Of a stretch of DNA of 64,000 nucleotides, positions 56,811 through 64,000 are shown in pieces. The notes under the pieces are model-generated. The model saw only the letters and a list, made by a program, of their open reading frames with translations, searched no databases and was not told the origin of the DNA. Source of the DNA: Pezicula radicicola (lineage: Eukaryota > Ascomycota > Leotiomycetes > Helotiales > Dermateaceae); the NCBI GenBank assembly GCA_003008705.1, contig PDUO01000064.1, positions 124,001 to 188,000 of the forward strand. The letters run 5' to 3'. The first letter of the stretch is position 1. Each line of letters begins with the position of its first letter. The position numbers and the translations under genes were made by a program.

Positions 56811-57937
56811 ACTCCAGGAATAGCTTGATGACAAGATGAATAATGACACATCTCATACAAATCTAAAATGGTCATGATCTTTTCAAGACCGAATGGTAGC
56901 TTCAAGTAACCAACCCATTCCACAGTTTCATCTCGTCTTGTTTCTGTTAAGGAATTATGATTGAACTGGTGACTAAGCCGTAGTACATGGTCTGATGAGG
57001 ATTCTGTCATTCTCATCCTCATATTCATCGTCATCGTTATCTTCATTCCATTTCTCTGTATCAAAGAGAGGTCATACTAAACGCACAAGTGACTACTACG
57101 ATACCAGTGATACTGCGTATATGCAGTCCCGAATCAAGTGTCTTTCTTGCTTTCAAGGACTAACCTTCCCATTCTCAAACTCTACCTACCCATTACTTCG
57201 CTCCCGTTCATACTGTAACAAGTCAACTCCTAGGTAGCAGTGACCTCTAGAACCGGCCTCCCGCTAGGCTTCACAACTAAAAACCGTTCCTGAAAATCTA
57301 CCGAGCCCAACATCAATTCAACGAGTCATACACCACTGATAAAATCACCATTAAAGAAAAAGAAAAAAAAGACCACATCCCAAATATACCCGTACCTAAA
57401 ACCACGATAACCACGCGTCCTCAACTCAAAAAAATACCAGTAGAATCCTCCATAAAATTTACTAGTGGCATTGATACCCAATACCAATATTTTCAAACCT
57501 CGCCACCCAGCCCAGCCTCAACCAAGACAAAAATCTGAATCTCCAACGGTCAACCGATAAAACCAAATAAGATACCCCATCTAAATCAATCTGAATCAAA
57601 AACCAACCAGTACAAAATAACTACCGCCCGCACACACCACAATACAACTTAACTGACCTATCCCCAAACACAAAATCCCACCCCCAATCCGAATCCCGCA
57701 TCCGGCATCCCGATCCCCAAATCACATATCATAAACTCCTGAGTCCTGACTAGCCTACTCGCTACTCCTGACAGATAGGTAATCAAATAACCTGAATCCT
57801 AACACCCCATCACCCATCACAAGAAATCAAGTACCGACAACCCTAGTAATAAAAAATCTCCAACTGCCGAACAAACTCCCAACACACACACATTGCAAAA
57901 CTCGCAAACGCTCGGAAGGGACTTATTTCCTTTAATG

Positions 57938-57962
57938 ATATTATTATTATTATTATTATTGA
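57938..57962 (+). repeat. (TTA)n microsatellite
   Basis: About eight ATT/TTA units in AT-rich intergenic DNA. Confidence 0.9.
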
Positions 57963-58326
57963 AAAACATGATTGAAAAACTGACTCTCTCTCTCTCGTTC
58001 ACAAGCAAGTAAATAAAAGACACACGTCACACATCTTTACCCAAGGTATCTGCCTGTTCTGTACATACCTAACTCTTCACAAGCTTTCTAGCAAAGCCCA
58101 GTTGAAGTCCTGCAGATGACGAAATATCATCTAACAAGCTTCGGCAGATACCACTAGTGACAAGAATTAAAATCTATGATCAATCAATCGTACAGTAGTA
58201 GCACGACACTACTGCATCTGAGGTACAGTCACAGACTTACAAGCAAGATAAAATACGAGAACGAACACACCTGCAGCTATATGTAATATTTTCAAGACAC
58301 ATGCCTACGAAGTACATACAGTTCCA

Positions 58327-58758
58327 TTATCGGTCCGGCTTCCAAGAATCCCCATACTCCCCTCCCCATTCGTCCAAGCCTTCCTTTTCCAACCCCGCGT
58401 ATATGCACCGGCAAATTTCAACGGGTCCTTTACCGTTACTGTACCGCTTGTACTCACTTCTTGAAACCGGTGGATGTAACAAGCCATCCGATTTGATCTG
58501 AAAACCCTGGGGATACAGGTGGACTCGGAGGTCGGTGTTTGGGGACACCGCAGCACTCATGATGGGAGATGTTCCGCTGAAATTCAACTTAATTGTGATG
58601 GTGTGAGGTTGGTTTTCTGTGGTATGAAGTGAGAGATGTGGTCTAAAAATTATGGTGCGCAAGTGTGACCACTGGTCACCAGAGGTTCCAATTGTGGTAA
58701 ATATGACTGTTTTTGTCCCCGAGATAGAGGCGGCTGTGGAGGCCGGGTCGGCCCTCAT
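58327..58758 (-). CDS. Uncertain 143-residue open frame
   Basis: Starts MRADPASTAASISGTKTVIF, continues DLRVHLYPQGFQIKSDGLL and ends GGEYGDSWKPDR. A TGA lies directly upstream, so it is a complete frame unless spliced. Composition is protein-like with no domain I recognise. It lies 212 bp downstream of VPS37 on the same strand and might instead be its 3' UTR. Confidence 0.3.
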   Translation of the reverse strand: MRADPASTAASISGTKTVIFTTIGTSGDQWSHLRTIIFRPHLSLHTTENQPHTITIKLNFSGTSPIMSAAVSPNTDLRVHLYPQGFQIKSDGLLHPPVSRSEYKRYSNGKGPVEICRCIYAGLEKEGLDEWGGEYGDSWKPDR

Positions 58759-58970
58759 ATTTCATGCAGCTCAAGGAAATTGGTGGAGGTGAAATCTGCG
58801 AGACCGTTTCCACTTTGCCAACCTCCACAGTCCCCAAAGATACCATTGATCCAACTTCACTCAATTTGTCCTGAAGCCAAATCGAACAAGTATCTGTAGA
58901 CCTAGATCTTTGAATATGCCATAATGATGGCCTTTGTGTCGACATATATCGATAGCCTGTGCCTGCTATC

Positions 58971-59833
58971 TCATCTCCATCCTCCAACACGTCCTTCATC
59001 CCACCTCTCCTTTCGCTCTCGACGTAAATAATACACCTTCTTGGCCTCTCTATATCTCCTTACCCAATCGCTTGCTTCTCGTTCAGTAGCGATACCTCCA
59101 TCCCCTTCTACAAAACTCTCTTCCAAAGCTCTACACACCATTTCTTGTTCTTGGACACCTTGTCCAAGTCTCTGGTAGAGGGATGATGGTGCGAAAGGAG
59201 CAAGTGCTCTATCCATCTCTGACTGTTTTGTCCTCCATTGGCGCTCAAGTGCATGTGCAGATAGTAATTGAGCCTGTGTTGATGCTCGCAGATGGGCTAG
59301 GCGTGCCTCTACCTCGTTCAAATGTGAAGCCAGAGCTATATTCTCAGCCAAAGCCGCCTGTAATGGTTCCTGCGATGCAGCAATGGAGGGATGCGCTGTG
59401 GATTTAGCATGTGCCAGAGCGGCTAAGAGTTCCGGTCGTGCAAGTGCATGAGAGAGATCCTGCTTCCTAGGAAATGTCAACTGATATCCTGGCGCATGCA
59501 GGGGAGAGACAGTGCAGACGATTTATCCTCTAGGATCTTTGGAAGCCATTGCTCGCCAGGATCCTGTATTTGTTGGGCCTGTGCAGCGTCACGTATTCGT
59601 GCCTCTTGAGCATATTGGGTGTCTTGCAAGCCCGCTGCGGAACTGCCTGGGGTCTCTGGGGGTGGTGGAGGCAAGGACAGGCCATTACCGGCGGGTGTTC
59701 CCCTTCGGCTGACTTCTCGACTGTTCGGCTTCGGCGGGGGTGCCGGAGGAGTATTGGGATCGAATGACTGGGAGACGCGCTGTGGATTGTATGGAGGATA
59801 TGATGGGGGTGATGGGGACGTTGAGGAGGCCAT
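58971..59833 (-). CDS. VPS37: ESCRT-I subunit Vps37
   Basis: Vps37 is part of ESCRT-I, which sorts ubiquitinated cargo into multivesicular bodies. Exon 1 runs from 59833 to 59511 (or 59520) and exon 2 is 59466-58971, giving 272 (or 269) residues. The N-terminal part is Pro/Ser-rich (PSPPSYPPYNPQ, TPPAPPPKPNS, LPPPPPETPGSS), then WLPKILEDKSS. The Mod(r) helical domain follows: HALARPELLAALAHAKSTAH, NIALASHLNEVEARLAHLR, ALERQWRTKQSEMDRALAPF and SLYQRLGQGVQEQEMVCRAL, ending RRYREAKKVYYLRRERKERW then EGRVGGWR, typical of fungal Vps37. The intron is short (44-53 nt) and uses a weak donor, GTCTCT or GTCTGC, with a TAG acceptor. The choice between donors changes only about three residues. Confidence 0.88.
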
Positions 59834-61606
59834 TTTGCAATGTGGAGAGAGGTTTAAAAGGCGTGAGGCTGAGAGGTGCAGTGACTGGAGTAAGTTGCTC
59901 GAGCTGCTTACGGCAAGTGTGGCGAGGGGGCTCAGGGAACAAGTGGTGTTGGGATAGGGTAGGTTGTGCGAAGGCGAACTTGAGAATTATCTACGAATAA
60001 TTCCGCCGAAACATCACATCAGCAGATTTGTGAGGTGACGATGATGGAGGGGAGGGGAGAAGAAGAATTAAGGTTGTCCTTGGGAGATAAGACGGACGAG
60101 AGAAGCTTATCGCGTGCTCGACCAAGTAAATTAATGCGAGGAATTCGTACTTTCGTCAAGGTACCTTGCGTACCTGCTGCTGTCGCTTGCCACGATGAGG
60201 CTAACCACCACCACCAACCACTACTACTACTATGTACTACTCCTACTACTAATAATAAGCACTGTCCTCATAATAATGATACAGTAATGAAGATCCTACT
60301 GTAACTTTCGTCTGCAAGTGCTGACTCTGTACAGTAATACTATTGCAGATAATAGGAACTAAGCCGGCGATACTTAAATGTTAATAATGTGTTCTCTGCA
60401 AGCCAAGATCAGGCCCGATATCTCTCCCACTAAGTCAAGTTCGCACGCTCGCTTGCTTGATTATTGTTCTGTCACGTTGCGCGCTGCAGTATCGGGCCTG
60501 AGGTAGGTGTGTCTTGTATTATTTCCTTAGAGTTTTGGGTAAGGATGCTGATCGTTGCGGCTGTTGTTCGCTCTTACTGCGCTGCTTCTTGGCCTTGTTT
60601 GGCTGAGTTGCGCCGAAAGAGAGGCCGCTGGGCCTGGCATGCCGAAAGGTAGGACTGCCAGTTACTCGTACCAGTCAGTAATCTTCGCTTTTGCTATTAA
60701 ACCGCACCTATCATCTTGCGCTGTGACATCCAAGTCCCCTACAGTACAGTGGCTCGTCCCCCCCGGCAAATACCAAACGCTGGAGGATCAACAACTTTAT
60801 TGACTTTCCCAGCCATGATGAGCAAAGAGAGACCAGATAGATACAAACAATAATACAGTCACATTAATGATAATCTCGCCCCCCACCAGATTAAAGCAAA
60901 GAAGAAGAAAAACATCTTCTTCCTTTTCTTCCTTTTCTTTCTCTTCTCCCTCTTCTTCCTCCTCCTCCTCCTCTTCCTGAGATCCACTCCTCGCTGTACT
61001 CTGTTCCGTACCTTCATCGTTGCTGCTGCTTTTTAACCGGAAGCGTCCCTTCTCGCGCACTCCACTTTACCACCGACCCCATACAAGTCGGCCCTACACT
61101 CCCAATCCACTCCACTCTCTCCACGAACGACCACGCATCGAACTACTATTCTTCGCCGACGACTACTGCTCTTTGACGTCCCTCCTTGCTGCAACGCTCC
61201 TCTCTCCCTTTCCCCCATCCCCATATTCCGCTTGCTTACCTGCGCGATACCTTCCAAGTCCGTCTCCTTTTTTTTTAATCTATCGCCCATCAATCGTCCA
61301 CTCTGTACAGTACCAACAACCGACAGACAGACAGACAGACAAGACTTAGAGAAACTCGCCTCGATCCCGACCACTACCACTACCACCACGAGTGTACATA
61401 CGCACCGCCGCCGCCCATCTCCTGTTTGCTGGCCGATTCTCCTTCCTCGAGATGAAGCGTGAGCCTCCAACGTAAACCCTTCCAGTCGCATCTGCGTCCT
61501 TTTAAAGAGAAGAGTCTCTGGTCGTCTCGCCTCTTATCCCCCTTGACATGAAAGCCTCATATCAAGTGTGCGACCGGATGGGATAAGGGTCCAAAGTCGA
61601 ACAACC
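59834..61606. other. Divergent intergenic region VPS37 / F-box gene
   Basis: Contains an ACC/ACT trinucleotide-rich tract (about 60,207-60,262), TACAGTAC words at 60740 and 61306, and a long CT-rich leader (60,900-61,530) with a (CAGA)n-type run at 61,323-61,341. No gene is supported. Confidence 0.5.
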
Positions 61607-63346
61607 ATGGAACCGCTGCACATCACCGAGTTTGCCTCGGAGCGATATTTTAGCAAACTACGACAACTCAATTCCCACGATGGTACAGAGAATGCCACCT
61701 CGTCAACCACCACAGCCCCCGCGGCTCCGGCCCCTCCGCCGCAGGCAACCTCGCAATCTTCCACCTTTACCTTACCACTGGGGAATCCGCGACGACAGAG
61801 CAATGATGCTCCTCCTCTCCGACCTAGCGATCAGAAGAAACGGTCACTGGGCCACGATCTCACAGCGCTGCGGACACAGCGGCGCCCAAGTTTCAGCGGA
61901 TCATTTGGAAGTCTGCGGTCTCGGGTCACCATCATCCCCAAGAGGCCGTCAATTGACATCCCTGAGGAGACCTTTGCGATCGCAGAAACACAACAGAGGT
62001 ATGCCAGTAACCCCACACAATGGGGAAATAGAGACCCAATACTAAACGACTGCAGCCTGTCGCTGTCCGACCTATTCCTGTCTCTCCCCCACGAGCTCCA
62101 AGAGCAGATCATTGCTCCCCTACCAATACATACAGTCCTCAACCTGCGATTGGTATCGAGATATTTCCACAGACTAGTCACTCTTAATGAATCAACCATA
62201 GCACGATATCACATCTCTCATACCCTCCCAGCATATACCCTCCGCTTATACCCAGTGCCAGAACCGGACCGCATAAATCTTCACTATGTCTGTAGTATAT
62301 GGCATCGTCTTCATGTTGCATTGAAGTTGTCCAATATGATTGCAGAACACACGACTAAAGAAATATTCCTTCGAAAGACTGACGCACAGAGGATGGAGTT
62401 TGAGCCTCAGCATAAACGCATGCGGCAAAGACTTATCCCATTGGTCTTCGCCATTTTCCATTTCTTTGAAAAATATCGAGAGCTCCATGTTCAACATCTT
62501 ACTTCACATGGCGCACCACTATCTCTCCAGCCATTTACATTAAATCCTATCGAGTGCGAGGTCATGAGCATGTACGATGACCAAACGCTTCTGAGAGTTC
62601 ACCAGGTCTTCCCTCTGGTAATCTCATCCTTCTCTCGACGTCTACGGCCGCCATCTTATGCTGGTCGGGTTGAAAGGTCGATCAAGGGTTACCACAAAGA
62701 CCGGCCGCCAGACGAAGTATATTCGACTGTTCTGGCTATTGGTGGGCTTCGACAAGCAGAACGCTTCTGGGAAACTAAGGGATACAACGCTAGGCGAGCA
62801 GCTGTTGATACCTGGTATGGTTATGTTGCACATGTCCCGACTGAGCCTGCGTCGAAATCAAAAATGTCACTGATGTCACACCTCGGTCGAAAGAAGGCAT
62901 CGATTGCGGTGGAAGCATCCAATGTAGAAGTGGTAGGAGGCCATGATGCCAAGAGTTGCAACGAATGGTATTGTGTCAAGCCAACCTGTAAGGCAGCTCG
63001 AAGTCAGCCATCACGCGGCAACGATATATTACAGAGTAGTCTAGCACAAGGCCCACCAATGAGTCCATTATCTCCAGATCAGTTACGACTCATTCTGCCG
63101 GATCTCCAGCCATTGCAGAACATCTGGTTGCAGACGGCCGAAGCTCTCATTTTGAATCGGGGCGTCGTTGAGAGACCGCAGGATATAAAGCGGAATACCC
63201 AAGTTCTCCTAGAACTAATCAGGGATGACGGAACAGAATTAGACGACGACTGGACGACAGGAACCAATTTGGTTCGGTCCAGGAGTCGGACAGTGAACAC
63301 GGATAACCAGAAAGGCATGGGCTTTCCTGGAGGCGTATCAGATTAG
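61607..63346 (+). CDS. F-box domain protein
   Basis: Single exon, 579 residues. The start is the ATG of MEPLHITEFASERYFSKLRQ; the frame opens further upstream only with GTG. The N-terminus is Ser/Thr/Pro/Ala-rich with an Arg/Ser stretch (RRPSFSGSFGSLRSRV). The F-box lies near residues 154-195: LSLPHELQEQIIAPLPIHTV then LNLRLVSRYFHRLV, the Skp1-binding helix pattern. A long C-terminal region (LHYVCSIWHRLHVALKLSNM, VLAIGGLRQAERFWETKGYN) would bind substrate but has no repeat type I can name. By family it is probably an SCF ubiquitin-ligase receptor. No orthologue assigned. Confidence 0.82.
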   Translation: MEPLHITEFASERYFSKLRQLNSHDGTENATSSTTTAPAAPAPPPQATSQSSTFTLPLGNPRRQSNDAPPLRPSDQKKRSLGHDLTALRTQRRPSFSGSFGSLRSRVTIIPKRPSIDIPEETFAIAETQQRYASNPTQWGNRDPILNDCSLSLSDLFLSLPHELQEQIIAPLPIHTVLNLRLVSRYFHRLVTLNESTIARYHISHTLPAYTLRLYPVPEPDRINLHYVCSIWHRLHVALKLSNMIAEHTTKEIFLRKTDAQRMEFEPQHKRMRQRLIPLVFAIFHFFEKYRELHVQHLTSHGAPLSLQPFTLNPIECEVMSMYDDQTLLRVHQVFPLVISSFSRRLRPPSYAGRVERSIKGYHKDRPPDEVYSTVLAIGGLRQAERFWETKGYNARRAAVDTWYGYVAHVPTEPASKSKMSLMSHLGRKKASIAVEASNVEVVGGHDAKSCNEWYCVKPTCKAARSQPSRGNDILQSSLAQGPPMSPLSPDQLRLILPDLQPLQNIWLQTAEALILNRGVVERPQDIKRNTQVLLELIRDDGTELDDDWTTGTNLVRSRSRTVNTDNQKGMGFPGGVSD

Positions 63347-63693
63347 GTCATGGCAATGCAGCATTTATCGGGGCGTTTTTTGAGCGAAATTTTGTACTAC
63401 GGGACCTGGGTTCTGAGCACGGCGGCGTTGAACTGGAGCATTGGACATAGATATCATATATACTTTTGACCGAATGGAAATGACGCACATCATTGGATGT
63501 TGCATACAACGAACATACCCCAAAAACCAGACCGGCTCATTAAATATTCTCACAAACTCTAGCTAGGATAGCTATGCATCATATAAAAGGAAACCATAAT
63601 ATGTAGTAACAACCAAGACATTGAGCATGAACTTTAGCGGTGAATGAGTCAACATCCGCTCATGTGAACCGAACTCCTGCAAAATTGGTATAT
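63347..63693. other. Convergent intergenic region
   Basis: 3' flanks of the F-box gene and the right-edge gene. Nothing further is seen. Confidence 0.45.
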
Positions 63694-64000
63694 TCAGCGA
63701 CGACCTAGCCCCCCGAGCAATCGCTCCCTCATATCTTGATCGCTTGTCCCAGTTGAATCAAAAGCATTGTTTATCCCTGACGTCGTCGAACCATACCCAC
63801 TGTGACTATTCCCTGATTGTGAGACCCTTACTCCTGTATCAAACGCATTGTTCAATCCTGATGAAGATCCATAGGTGCCAGTGCTCCTGTTAACACCGAT
63901 GCCCTGCCCATATGTACCCGTATTCAGGCCGACAGTTGAGCCTGCTCCTATGCCGCTACCACTATGATCCAGTGACTCCAGTGTGGGGAGATCAATGTAG
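63694..64000 (-). CDS. C-terminal part of an unknown Ser/Gly/Thr-rich protein, partial
   Basis: The minus-strand frame is open from the right edge to a TGA at 63694-63696. It reads LPTLESLDHSGSGIGAGS, then low-complexity Gly/Ser/Thr/Asn with two copies of a (S/G)xNNAFD(T/S) motif (LNNAFDTGV and INNAFDSTG), and ends DMRERLLGGLGRR. The repeat and the conserved-looking basic end suggest a real gene. The functional domain lies outside the window, so no family is assigned. Confidence 0.55.
   Translation of the reverse strand, partial: YIDLPTLESLDHSGSGIGAGSTVGLNTGTYGQGIGVNRSTGTYGSSSGLNNAFDTGVRVSQSGNSHSGYGSTTSGINNAFDSTGTSDQDMRERLLGGLGRR

Larger units (their letters stand above)
52546..58300. other. 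AT-rich gene-free region
   Basis: No supported gene in about 5.7 kb. It holds a divergent tandem duplication (53,436-53,737), a shorter duplication (56,656-56,810) and a TTA microsatellite (57,938-57,962). Scattered short frames, such as one with ADADEFLTNFKSGIHRDIP at about 54,520, may be relics. Confidence 0.45.

Overview
The window is nuclear DNA from a filamentous ascomycete. The genes carry short introns (about 45-100 nt) with CTGAC/CTAAC-like branch points and GTANGT donors, gene products match Pezizomycotina families (DASH subunit Duo1, RNase H2B, Mcm10, Prp31, Puf6, Tvp18, Aim21), and gene-dense blocks alternate with TA-rich repeat-decayed DNA. The overall look is compatible with Leotiomycetes (Sclerotiniaceae-like), but this is an impression and not a proof.

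Layout. 1-8.9 kb: 3' part of a conserved fungal gene (minus), NTF2, TVP18 and an AIM21-like gene. 9.5-20 kb: a minus-strand run of two composite genes (a nuclear-looking N-terminal module joined to an omega-type glutathione transferase; a SurE-TTL fusion of the Pby1 type), an unknown nuclear protein sharing its promoter with DUO1, and RNase H2B divergent from MCM10. MluI cell-cycle boxes (ACGCGT) sit in both of these divergent promoters. 22.7-31.7 kb: a nine-kilobase gene-free stretch with a TA-rich, RIP-like part (degenerate tandem repeat, hairpin, solo LTR, MITE-like inverted repeat), then a more GC-balanced part peppered with TACWGTAC motifs, ending at a C2H2 zinc-finger regulator. 34.0-36.6 kb: a decayed pair, an MFS sugar-transporter relic and a Zn2Cys6 regulator relic. 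37.8-42.1 kb: PUF6 and PRP31 head to head over 192 bp. 42.5-48.6 kb: acetate kinase and xylulose-5-phosphate phosphoketolase, divergently transcribed, forming the phosphoketolase-acetate kinase bypass (xylulose-5-P to acetyl-P to acetate plus ATP). 49-52.5 kb: a secreted single-pass membrane protein and a GH79-type glycosidase pseudogene broken by a solo LTR. 52.5-58.3 kb: AT-rich, gene-free, with old tandem duplications. 58.3-64 kb: VPS37 (ESCRT-I), an F-box protein and the 3' end of a Ser/Gly/Thr-rich protein.

The gene content is mostly housekeeping: nuclear transport, Golgi, replication, mitosis, splicing, ribosome assembly and ESCRT sorting. The most noteworthy items are the GST fusion gene, a 7-nt microexon in the phosphoketolase gene, two solo LTRs of one family with matching 5-bp target duplications (one placed exactly on a splice donor), and the shared MCB boxes. 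I saw no tRNA, rRNA or CRISPR array, and nothing that I can defend as a wholly new system. All exon boundaries are read by eye from splice signals and protein-frame continuity, without transcript data.
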